Source: Ruminococcus sp. UBA6407 (GTDB lineage Bacteria; Bacillota; Clostridia; Oscillospirales; Ruminococcaceae). From it: DNA of 64,000 bases. Below, in pieces: positions 1-6,962 of this stretch (its first letter is position 1; each line of letters begins with the position of its first letter). The notes beneath the pieces are model-generated. The model made no database searches, had not been told where the DNA came from, and worked only from the letters and a program-made list of their open reading frames with translations. Location of the stretch: the NCBI GenBank assembly GCA_002438605.1, contig DJPR01000011.1, forward strand, positions 136,183 through 200,182, written 5' to 3'. The position numbers were made by a program, and so were the translations under genes.

Positions 1-441
1 AGAATTTCACATCCGTCCGATAGATTTATAACAGGACAGAGCATACGTGCAATCGTAAAGAGCAATCAGAACGGAAGAGTATGCCTGACTCATAAGGAAT
101 TATTAGGAACATGGGAGGAAAATGCCTCAGGATTTGAGGCGGGTGAAACTGTATCAGGAATAGTACGTTCTGTAGAAGATTATGGTATTTTCGTTGAGCT
201 TACTCCGAATCTTGCAGGACTTGCAGAGCCAAGACCTAATATTAAAGCAGGGGAATGTGTCAGCGTATATATCAAGGCTTTAATTCCTGAAAAAATGAAG
301 GTTAAGCTTATTATTGTTGATGTTTGCGAAAAAATGGAAACTGCAAACAGCTTTAGATATTATTATGACGGAAACCATATGAACAGATGGCTTTATACTC
401 CGGAAAATTCATCTAAAGTAATTGAATCGGTTTTTGAATAA
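1..441 (+). CDS. S1 RNA-binding domain protein, C-terminal part
   Basis: The reading frame is open from the first base and ends in TAA at 439-441, giving 146 residues, so the 5' end lies outside the window. Residues about 50-75 read as an S1/OB-fold strand pattern (GETVSGIVRSVEDYGIFVEL, then GLAE), the usual signature of an S1 RNA-binding repeat. The preceding part (GQSIRAIVKSNQNGRVCLTH) looks like the end of an earlier S1 repeat. The family binds RNA, as in ribosomal protein S1 and related translation factors. The C-terminal 50 residues are not recognisable. It is probably an S1-like protein of clostridia rather than true RpsA; the exact member cannot be named from this fragment. Confidence 0.75.
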   Translation, partial: RISHPSDRFITGQSIRAIVKSNQNGRVCLTHKELLGTWEENASGFEAGETVSGIVRSVEDYGIFVELTPNLAGLAEPRPNIKAGECVSVYIKALIPEKMKVKLIIVDVCEKMETANSFRYYYDGNHMNRWLYTPENSSKVIESVFE

Positions 442-476
442 TTTTTTGATAACATTATATTATGCCATAATAAAAT

Positions 477-529
477 AAGGCAAGACCGTACAAAGTCTTT
501 TGATGTACTTAACTCGGTGTTGCCTGAAG
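477..529. repeat. Family A palindromic repeat, copy 1
   Basis: Left arm AAGGCAAGACCGTACAAAG and right arm CTCGGTGTTGCCTGAAG flank the central motif CTTTTGATGTAC. It lies between the S1-domain gene and the ppiB terminator. It is the first of about 18 related copies in the window. Confidence 0.8.
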
Positions 530-533
530 TATA

Positions 534-574
534 AAAAGAGCTGCTGCACCGAAATTCAAGTGCGGCAGCTCATT
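534..574 (-). terminator. Rho-independent terminator of ppiB
   Basis: A 12-bp stem with one G-U pair (GAGCTGCCGCAC on the minus strand) is followed on the minus strand by CTCTTTTTAT. It lies directly after the ppiB stop codon. It may also stop rightward transcription from the S1-domain gene. Confidence 0.8.
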
Positions 575-578
575 AAAT

Positions 579-1049
579 TTATTCTATTGTAACTTTTTTC
601 ATAACCTGTGGAGTAATCGGCTTATCAGCACTGTTTGTAGCAGTTTCGGCAATTTCATCAACTACGTCCATGCCTTCAATTACTTTTCCGAATGCAGCAT
701 AGTCTCCGTCAAGATGAGGAGCGTCCTCGTGCATGATAAAGAACTGTGAACCTGCTGAGTTAGGCATCATTGAACGTGCCATAGAAAGTACGCCTCTGGT
801 GTGTTTGAGGTCATTTTTCACGCCGTTTGAAGCAAATTCGCCCTTGATTGTCCAACCCGGACCTCCCATACCTGTTCCGTTCGGACAGCCGCCCTGAATC
901 ATAAATCCCGGGATAACTCTATGAAAGCAAAGTCCGTCATAAAATCCTTGTTTTACAAGCTTTTCAAAGTTTTCACATGAAATCGGTGCGATTTCAGGAT
1001 ATAACTCAATTTTAATTTTTTTACCGTTTTCCATTTCAATAACTATCAT
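579..1049 (-). CDS. ppiB: Peptidyl-prolyl cis-trans isomerase, cyclophilin type
   Basis: This 156-residue protein is a single cyclophilin domain with no signal peptide, so it should act in the cytoplasm. Family motifs are clear: FHRVIPGFMIQGG (the catalytic Arg-containing segment), then SMARSMMPNSAGSQFFI and HLDGDYAAFGKVIEGMDVV. Cyclophilins catalyse cis-trans isomerisation of Xaa-Pro bonds and assist folding. The length is typical of bacterial PpiB. It is followed by a strong terminator, and the 77 bp to the radA stop is AT-rich, so it may be transcribed with radA or alone. Confidence 0.95.
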   Translation of the reverse strand: MIVIEMENGKKIKIELYPEIAPISCENFEKLVKQGFYDGLCFHRVIPGFMIQGGCPNGTGMGGPGWTIKGEFASNGVKNDLKHTRGVLSMARSMMPNSAGSQFFIMHEDAPHLDGDYAAFGKVIEGMDVVDEIAETATNSADKPITPQVMKKVTIE

Positions 1050-1126
1050 AATAAGCCTCCAGATATTTTAATAAAATTATATCATAACCTAATTGCAATG
1101 TCAATGGAAAATTTGTTAGCACATAA

Positions 1127-2491
1127 TTAATTTAAAATAGAAAATGCCTGTTTCAAATTATTTATGCCGATTATTTTTAAGTTGTAATCATTTACAGAAA
1201 TAAGTGAAAGTGACTGTTTGGGAATAAGGCAGGTTTTAAATCCCATACGTTCAGCCTCATTAACTCTTTGTGCTATGTGTGAAACAGAACGAATTTCACC
1301 GCCAAGTCCCACTTCACCAAATGCAATAAGCTCATCATCAACAGGTTTGTCCACAATACCCGAATAAAGTGAAAGAGCAACTGAAAGGTCACCCGCAGGT
1401 TCGTCAAGACGAAAACCGCCTACGATGTTTACATATACATCAAGAGTTCCCATGAATATACCGAGTCTTTTTTCCATAACTGCAATTATAATTGCCAAAC
1501 GATTGAAATCAAATCCTGTTGAGGTTCTGCGTGGAGCCGGATAACTGCTTTTAGTGGCAAGTGTCTGCACCTCTGCCAATATAGGCCTTGTACCCTCCAT
1601 AACACATGTAACACATGTTCCTGATACATTTACAGGACGTCCTGAAAGCAGCATTTGAGAAGGGTTTTCTACTTGCCGCAGACCTTTGTCTATCATCTCA
1701 AAAACACCTATTTCATTAGTAGAACCAAAACGGTTTTTTACTGCTCTTAATATGCGGTAGCTCTGGTGACGTTCACCCTCAAAATAGAGTACAGCGTCTA
1801 CAATATGCTCCATGACTTTAGGCCCTGCAATTGCACCATCCTTATTGACGTGTCCTACAATAATTGTAGGAATTTCAAGCTCTTTTGCAGTATGCATAAA
1901 AAGGTTTGTACATTCCCTGACCTGTGTAAGACTTCCCGGACTTGATGTTATTTTGTTAATGCACATAGTCTGAATTGAGTCAATAATTGCAATATCGGGA
2001 GTACAGTTCCTGATTGTTTCCGCAATTGATTCTGCATCATTTGCAGGAAGAATGTAGAGATTTTCCGTATCTACCCTCAGTCTGTCTGCTCTTAATTTAA
2101 GCTGTCTTGCAGATTCCTCTCCCGAAACATACAGAATAGAATGATCCTCTCCTAAAAATTGACATATTTGCAGTAATATGGTACTTTTTCCTATTCCCGG
2201 TTCACCGCCTAAAAGAACGATAGAGCCTTTTACAAGTCCGCCGCCGAGTACACGGTTAAGCTCACTCAAGCCTGTATCATAGCGTACGTCTGTGTCATAT
2301 TGAATATCTGAAAGCTCAAGTATGCTGTCTGAAAGATTTACGGCGTTGCCTGATGCAGAAATACTTGATGATGTTGTTGGCAGTCCTTCCTCAAAACTGT
2401 TCCATGCTCCGCAAGACGGGCATTTTCCGTTCCATTTCGAGCTTTCATAACCGCATTGATTGCATGTAAAAATAGTTTTTGATTTTGCCAT
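1127..2491 (-). CDS. radA: DNA repair protein RadA
   Basis: A 454-residue RadA/Sms protein, an ATP-dependent branch-migration factor in homologous recombination. The order is typical: an N-terminal zinc finger (C10, C13, C24, C27), a RecA-like ATPase with Walker A GGEPGIGKST near residue 95, the RadA-specific KNRFG motif, and a C-terminal Lon-protease-like domain. The frame can be extended upstream to 2530, but the start at 2491 (MAKSKTIF) has GAAAGGAAC just before it, while the extension MTVFIIIILKGTK is unlike the family. It lies near ppiB and downstream of the M50 protease on the same strand. Confidence 0.96.
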   Translation of the reverse strand: MAKSKTIFTCNQCGYESSKWNGKCPSCGAWNSFEEGLPTTSSSISASGNAVNLSDSILELSDIQYDTDVRYDTGLSELNRVLGGGLVKGSIVLLGGEPGIGKSTILLQICQFLGEDHSILYVSGEESARQLKLRADRLRVDTENLYILPANDAESIAETIRNCTPDIAIIDSIQTMCINKITSSPGSLTQVRECTNLFMHTAKELEIPTIIVGHVNKDGAIAGPKVMEHIVDAVLYFEGERHQSYRILRAVKNRFGSTNEIGVFEMIDKGLRQVENPSQMLLSGRPVNVSGTCVTCVMEGTRPILAEVQTLATKSSYPAPRRTSTGFDFNRLAIIIAVMEKRLGIFMGTLDVYVNIVGGFRLDEPAGDLSVALSLYSGIVDKPVDDELIAFGEVGLGGEIRSVSHIAQRVNEAERMGFKTCLIPKQSLSLISVNDYNLKIIGINNLKQAFSILN

Positions 2492-2563
2492 TTTTGTTCC
2501 TTTCAAAATTATAATAATAAATACAGTCATAATTATACATTATATCTTATGTTTTTTCAATAA

Positions 2564-3133
2564 TTATGAGAGAAGTTCTGCAAAGGAATAAATTAAAATT
2601 ACTATAAAAAAGGAATAAAAATGCCGTGTAAAAATAAAGATAAGTACAATTGCGGCAATAATCAGAAATGATATTATTTTAAGAAGATGAGATGCATTAA
2701 AGCTGTTTTTTATAAGCTCTGAGGTTTTTATGATCAAACAGCCGCCGTCAAGTTTAGAGAAGGGAAGCAAGTTGAATATACCAAGAATTAAATTAAAGTA
2801 TAAAAAGTATTCCGAAGAACAGCCGATTATTTTTAAGAAAATATACATTATCAGGTTTGCAGCAGGACCTGCTGCAAGTATGATTATTTCATAAGGCAGT
2901 GAAATAAGCTTATGTTTATTTGGGGTAATGATAATTCCAAAGCCGGTGAATAGTGTTTTTTTTATGTTTCCGCCAAGACTGTATACAGCAATTATATGCC
3001 CCAGCTCATGTATAAGACAGGCAGCAGCAAAATAAAACCAGATTTCAGCATTAAACAAAAAAATAATTGAAATCGTGAGAAAAAAGGTAAACTCAAATAT
3101 AATTTCTGTTCCATTAATTTTAAATCTTATCAT
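2564..3133 (-). CDS. M50-family intramembrane metalloprotease (site-2 protease type)
   Basis: This 189-residue polytopic membrane protein carries the zinc motif HELGH at residues 42-46 in a hydrophobic segment. The second metal-site motif, LLPFSKLDGG (about 121-130), follows a run of further transmembrane segments. These are the hallmarks of SpoIVFB/site-2 proteases, which cut substrates inside the membrane. It is short and lacks PDZ or CBS domains, like SpoIVFB. The start overlaps the stop of the upstream 89-residue gene by 4 bp, so the two are translationally coupled. Whether it processes pro-sigma-K is not shown: no SpoIVFA-like partner is recognisable. Confidence 0.85.
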   Translation of the reverse strand: MIRFKINGTEIIFEFTFFLTISIIFLFNAEIWFYFAAACLIHELGHIIAVYSLGGNIKKTLFTGFGIIITPNKHKLISLPYEIIILAAGPAANLIMYIFLKIIGCSSEYFLYFNLILGIFNLLPFSKLDGGCLIIKTSELIKNSFNASHLLKIISFLIIAAIVLIFIFTRHFYSFFIVILIYSFAELLS

Positions 3134-3399
3134 TTTATGCTGTCTATCGGATTGCTTATTATTTCGTTTGTATCTGTAATATATGTTTGCAGCATCTTAT
3201 AAAGTTCGTGGCATGTATCAGGTATGAATTGATTTGCTATAAAAAATGCTATAACGGTTAATATACATAAAACTGCCTGAAAAGCTATTATATCATCTAA
3301 TTTTTTTTGCTTTTTTTCATGAGTTTCTGCAAGATCCTTTATTTCAACATCGCTGAATTCAGCTTGTGAATTATTTTCTGTAAGTGTTTCATTTTCCAT
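3130..3399 (-). CDS. Small single-pass membrane protein, function unknown
   Basis: An 89-residue protein. The first 35 residues are acidic and hydrophilic, followed by KKQKK and then one transmembrane segment (about 41-60, IIAFQAVLCILTVIAFFIAN). The charge pattern predicts a cytoplasmic N-terminus and a short outside tail. It is the first gene of a two-gene unit with the M50 protease, overlapping it by 4 bp, so it could be a partner or regulator of that protease (inference from coupling only). I recognise no family. Confidence 0.6.
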   Translation of the reverse strand: MENETLTENNSQAEFSDVEIKDLAETHEKKQKKLDDIIAFQAVLCILTVIAFFIANQFIPDTCHELYKMLQTYITDTNEIISNPIDSIK

Positions 3400-3448
3400 A
3401 ATCAGTCACCTCATTACAGAATATTATAAATAATCTTAAAATATGCAC

Positions 3449-3499
3449 TTGACTTTTTATTCTTTTAATGGTAAAATTGAAAATAGAAATCATTTTCAA
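3449..3499 (+). promoter_or_regulatory. Promoter and Fur/Zur-type operator of the zinc operon
   Basis: TTGACT at 3449-3454 and TAAAAT at 3472-3477 are separated by exactly 17 bp. Starting at the last base of the -10 is the palindrome TTGAAAAT - 7 bp - ATTTTCAA (3477-3499). The 19 bases inside it match the classical Fur box at about 14 positions. An operator over the transcription start fits autorepression by the first gene of the operon. A ribosome site AGGTGAG follows at 3504. Confidence 0.75.
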
Positions 3500-3515
3500 T
3501 TTTAGGTGAGCAAAT

Positions 3516-3932
3516 ATGAAGAAAAATAATTATAATACAAAACAGAAAGAACTGCTTCTTGACTTTTTAAAAAATAACGGTTCAAAGCATGTTAATGTTC
3601 AGGAAATAAGCTCTTATCTTATAAATTCGGGTAACCCTATGGGAACGAGTACAATTTATCGTCAATTGGAAAGAATGGTAGAGCAGGGAACTGTCAGAAA
3701 GTATGTTTTGGACGGACGTGCAGGTGCTTGTTATCAATATGTGAGTGAAAAGCAGGAGTGCGGCTCACATTTTCATCTTAAATGTGTTTCATGCGGAACT
3801 TTATTTCATCTCGACTGCAACTATTTAAGCGAGATAGATAAGCATATTTATGAACATCATGGTTTTACCGTAGATAATTCAAAAACTGTTTTTTACGGTA
3901 TATGCGGAAAGTGCAATGGTGAAAAAACATGA
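3516..3932 (+). CDS. zur: Fur-family metalloregulator, probably Zur
   Basis: A 138-residue Fur-family repressor. The N-terminal winged helix contains the recognition segment GNPMGTSTIYRQLERMVEQG. The C-terminal part carries the metal ligands HFHLKC with C90/C93 and C130/C133, the two CxxC pairs of the structural zinc site. It is the first gene of an operon with a zinc-type ABC transporter and overlaps the next gene by 4 bp, so zinc sensing is the most likely role (inference). PerR or ferric Fur cannot be excluded from sequence alone, but the gene context argues for Zur. Confidence 0.85.
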   Translation: MKKNNYNTKQKELLLDFLKNNGSKHVNVQEISSYLINSGNPMGTSTIYRQLERMVEQGTVRKYVLDGRAGACYQYVSEKQECGSHFHLKCVSCGTLFHLDCNYLSEIDKHIYEHHGFTVDNSKTVFYGICGKCNGEKT

Positions 3933-4894
3933 GAAAAAGACTTTTTCTTTTATTCAGCTGTATTTTGTTTATTGTGTCATTATTTACAGGTTGTGCAACG
4001 ACTTCTGCCGTGTCGGATTCATTGTCAATTGTTACAACCTGTTTTCCGCCTTATGACTTTGCAAGAGCAGTAAAGGGCAGCAGCAGCGGAATTACAATGC
4101 TGCTTAGTCCCGGTGCTGAGGCACATTCCTATGAGCCTGCTCCACTTGACATTCTTACCATTCAGCAATGTGATATATTTATTTATATAGGCGGTGAAGG
4201 TGAAGTATGGGCTGATAAAATACTTGATTCCATAGATACAAGCAATATGACTATTGTTAAGCTTATTGATTACGTTGAACCCTTGGAAGAAGTTGAAATT
4301 GAAGGGACCTGCACCAATGAAGAGCATCATCACGAACATGAACACGAGCATCATGAGCATGAAGAAGAGTATGACGAGCATATCTGGACATCACCTGAAA
4401 ATGCTGCTAAAATGACAGAGGCTGTATGCAAGGCTTTTATTTCGGCTGATAGCGAAAATTCAGATGTATATGTAAATAACACTGAAAATTATGTTTCAGA
4501 GCTTGATTTGCTTGATGCAGATTTTAAAGAAATGCGAGCAAATGCTGAAAATAATCTTATAATAATCGGCGACCGCTTTCCTTTCAGATATCTGGCAGAA
4601 AGCTATGACCTGAATTATTATGCAGCATTCAGCGGCTGCAGCTCAGAAACAGAACCCGGAGTTTATACAATGGCATTTTTGATTGAAAAACTTATTGAAA
4701 CAAAAAGCAAATACGTTTTTTACCTTGAATTTTCTACAAAAAAGCTTGCACAAAAGCTTTGTGATGCATCAGGTGCTGAAATGCTGCCATTGCAGTCATG
4801 TCATAATGTTACAAAATCAGATTTTGAAAACGGCATAACGTATATTGAACTTATGCGTCAGAATTTAGAAAATCTCAGGAGGGCATTGTCTTGA
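3929..4894 (+). CDS. znuA: Zinc ABC transporter substrate-binding lipoprotein
   Basis: A 321-residue ZnuA/AdcA-type cluster A-I binding protein. The signal peptide ends in a lipobox (LFTGCA, lipidated C22), so the protein is anchored on the outer face of the membrane. An acidic His-rich loop at about 131-152 (EEHHHEHEHEHHEHEEEYDEH region) is typical of zinc rather than manganese binding proteins. Conserved elements include PGAEAHSYEPAPLDI, EHIWTSPENA and IIGDRFPFRYLAESYDL. It overlaps the regulator by 4 bp and the ATPase by 4 bp, forming a tight operon. Confidence 0.92.
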   Translation: MRKRLFLLFSCILFIVSLFTGCATTSAVSDSLSIVTTCFPPYDFARAVKGSSSGITMLLSPGAEAHSYEPAPLDILTIQQCDIFIYIGGEGEVWADKILDSIDTSNMTIVKLIDYVEPLEEVEIEGTCTNEEHHHEHEHEHHEHEEEYDEHIWTSPENAAKMTEAVCKAFISADSENSDVYVNNTENYVSELDLLDADFKEMRANAENNLIIIGDRFPFRYLAESYDLNYYAAFSGCSSETEPGVYTMAFLIEKLIETKSKYVFYLEFSTKKLAQKLCDASGAEMLPLQSCHNVTKSDFENGITYIELMRQNLENLRRALS

Positions 4895-5598
4895 AAGAAC
4901 TTATAAAATGCAATAACATATCTCTTAGCTATGACGGTGTTGATGTTCTCAAGGATATTTCTTTCAGTATATATGATGATGATTATTTATGTATTGTAGG
5001 AGAGAACGGTTCAGGAAAGAGTACGCTTATAAAATGTCTGCTTGGCATAAAAAAAGCGGACAAAGGTGAAATTATTATGAATGGCGGACTTAAACATTCC
5101 GATATAGGTTATCTGCCTCAGCAAACGTCTATACAAAAAGGCTTTCCTGCTACTGTTGAAGAGGTTGTAATATCAGGCTGTTTAAGCAGCAGGGGCTACC
5201 GTCCTTTTTATTCCAAAAAGGAAAAACAAACTGCTGAAATGAACATGAAACGTCTTGGCATTTTGGATTTGAGGAAAAGATGTTACAGGGAGCTTTCAGG
5301 TGGACAGCAGCAGAGGGCTCTCCTTGCAAGAGCCTTATGTGCCGCAAAAAAACTTATATTGCTTGACGAGCCTGTTACAGGTCTTGATCCTGTTGCCATT
5401 AATGAGCTTTATAATTTGATTGGAGAATTAAATCAATCAGATAAAATAACAATAATCATGGTTTCACATGATATTCAGAATTTGCTGCGTAATACAAAGC
5501 ACGTTCTGCATTTGAATGAAAGTTCAGCTTATTATGGTTCGGTAAACGATTATCTTAAATCCGAAATAGGAAGTAAATTTATTGGAGAATTAAAGTAA
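4891..5598 (+). CDS. znuC: Zinc ABC transporter ATP-binding protein
   Basis: A 235-residue ABC ATPase with Walker A GENGSGKST, the Q-loop QQTSIQKGFP, signature LSGGQQQR and Walker B LILLDEPVTGLD followed by the H-loop (SHD). It powers the ZnuB permease. The start is TTG at 4891, overlapping the znuA stop, with a good ribosome site (CAGGAGGG) 5-10 bases upstream; no ATG fits better. It is a single-domain subunit, likely dimeric. Confidence 0.93.
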   Translation: MKELIKCNNISLSYDGVDVLKDISFSIYDDDYLCIVGENGSGKSTLIKCLLGIKKADKGEIIMNGGLKHSDIGYLPQQTSIQKGFPATVEEVVISGCLSSRGYRPFYSKKEKQTAEMNMKRLGILDLRKRCYRELSGGQQQRALLARALCAAKKLILLDEPVTGLDPVAINELYNLIGELNQSDKITIIMVSHDIQNLLRNTKHVLHLNESSAYYGSVNDYLKSEIGSKFIGELK

Positions 5599-6434
5599 TG
5601 GCAGAAAATCTTAAATTGATGCTTACACCTGAATTTATGGCGGCAATACTTTTGCCTGCGATTATTGGCGGTATAGCAGTAACATTATGTTCCTCACTCT
5701 TAGGTGTAACGCTTGTATTAAAAAAATATTCAATGATCGGCGACGGCCTTTCACATATAGGATATGGTGCATTGTCTGTTGCGGCGGTAATGAATCTTGC
5801 TCCGCTTAAAGTAGCACTTCCTGTTGTAATAGCTGCTGCGTTTGTGCTTTTGAGATTAAGTGAAAGCGGAAAGCTGGCAGGTGATTCTGCGATTGCACTA
5901 TTTTCTACAACTGCACTTGCAATAGGCATACTTGTTTCGTCAAAAGCAGGGCTTACAAATGATGTAAGTCACTATATGTTCGGCAGTATACTTGCTATGA
6001 ACAAAAGCGATGTAATATTAAGTGTAGCAGTTTCTGTAATTGTGATACTTGCTTATATAGTGCTGTATAACAGAATATTCTCTGTTACATTTGATGAAAG
6101 CTTTGCAAGGGCAACAGGAGTTAATCCTGATGTGTATAATCTTATTTTTGCGGTTCTCACAGCAGTAACTGTGGTTTTGGGAATGATGATGATGGGAACT
6201 CTTTTGATTTCAAGTCTTATTGTCATACCGTCGCTTACAGCTATGAGGATATGCAGGAGTTTTAAAGGGGTTGTTATTACTTCATCAATAGTATCTGTTA
6301 TAAGCTTTCTGATTGGTATGCTGATTGCTTTGGCATTTAATACAACACCCGGGGCAAGTATAGTAATTGTAAATGTATCATTTTTCATTCTTTTTTCTTT
6401 AATAGGAAAAATAAAAGGCTGTAAGGCGGACTGA
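5598..6434 (+). CDS. znuB: Zinc ABC transporter permease
   Basis: A 278-residue integral membrane protein of the ABC-3 family (ZnuB/AdcB), with about eight hydrophobic segments. Family features include LVLKKYSMIGDGLSHIGYGA near residue 40 and the loop FDESFARATGVNPDVYN near 165. The start ATG overlaps the znuC stop in TAATG, so it is translationally coupled. It is the last gene of the four-gene zinc operon. Confidence 0.93.
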   Translation: MAENLKLMLTPEFMAAILLPAIIGGIAVTLCSSLLGVTLVLKKYSMIGDGLSHIGYGALSVAAVMNLAPLKVALPVVIAAAFVLLRLSESGKLAGDSAIALFSTTALAIGILVSSKAGLTNDVSHYMFGSILAMNKSDVILSVAVSVIVILAYIVLYNRIFSVTFDESFARATGVNPDVYNLIFAVLTAVTVVLGMMMMGTLLISSLIVIPSLTAMRICRSFKGVVITSSIVSVISFLIGMLIALAFNTTPGASIVIVNVSFFILFSLIGKIKGCKAD

Positions 6435-6436
6435 TT

Positions 6437-6571
6437 TTACGGAATATATATTTTAACATCATCTTGCTTATTTTTTTCATCCTGAATACTTATTTCCTTT
6501 TTTGAATTTATATTTGGTATATAAATTTTTAAGTTTTCGGGATTGCTGTTTGATTTTTGTTTATCCAACAT
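6437..6571 (-). CDS. Possible 44-aa protein with duplicated KIYIP motif
   Basis: A short minus-strand frame of 44 residues (MLDKQKSNSNPENLKIYIPN, then a hydrophilic stretch ending DDVKIYIP). It has a good ribosome site, GAGGTGAG, about 5 bases before the ATG. The motif KIYIP occurs twice, near the middle and at the end, and the composition is strongly hydrophilic. Its stop lies 3 bases after the znuB stop in a tail-to-tail arrangement. I recognise no family; the ribosome site and repeated motif are the only support. Confidence 0.4.
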   Translation of the reverse strand: MLDKQKSNSNPENLKIYIPNINSKKEISIQDEKNKQDDVKIYIP

Positions 6572-6626
6572 ATTACTCACCTCGTCAATATTATTTGTGT
6601 TTTTTTAGTTAATATTCATAAAAGAT

Positions 6627-6690
6627 AAAGGCAATACTGCACAAAAATCGTGTGGTGTTGCCTTAATGACTTTGTACGGTATTGCCTTAA
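6627..6690. repeat. Family A palindromic repeat, copy 2 (composite)
   Basis: Left arm AAGGCAATACTGCACA is followed by right arm TGTGGTGTTGCCTTAA, and then by a second right arm TTTGTACGGTATTGCCTTAA. This suggests two overlapping or partly deleted copies. Confidence 0.8.
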
Positions 6691-6905
6691 ATGTTGACTT
6701 TTCCGTTTTCATTGTGCTTTATAATTACTTTTATTTGACTGTGTTTTGCTTAAAAATCCAATTCTGACCATATATTTCTTTTTGTTTAGTTAATTTGTTA
6801 TAATGTTTGTGCTTGAATATGTGTTTTATATGTTGAATATTGACAATTGTATTGAGATGTGGTAATATGAAATAAAGTTTTTATTGTTGGCAGTACAGCT
6901 AACAG

Positions 6906-6945
6906 TTAAGGCAATGCCACACAATCTTTATGCTGTATTGCCTTA
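6906..6945. repeat. Family A palindromic repeat, copy 3
   Basis: Arms TTAAGGCAATGCCACACA and TGCTGTATTGCCTTAA enclose a short loop. It ends 17 bp before the ATG at 6963, so it would sit in the 5' leader of that mRNA. Confidence 0.8.
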
Positions 6946-6962
6946 AATAAGATTCAGGGGGA

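Larger units (their letters stand above)
6572..6962. other. Intergenic region with two family A repeats
   Basis: About 390 bp of AT-rich DNA with no convincing gene. It holds family A repeat copies at 6627-6690 and 6906-6945. The promoter of the large surface-protein gene at 6963 must lie here, but no single -35/-10 pair stands out. Confidence 0.6.

Noticed and set aside
4025-4381. A 118-residue minus-strand frame rich in Met, Phe and Leu
   Set aside because: It is the antisense of the His-rich part of znuA; the unusual composition follows from the CAT/CAC codons on the other strand.
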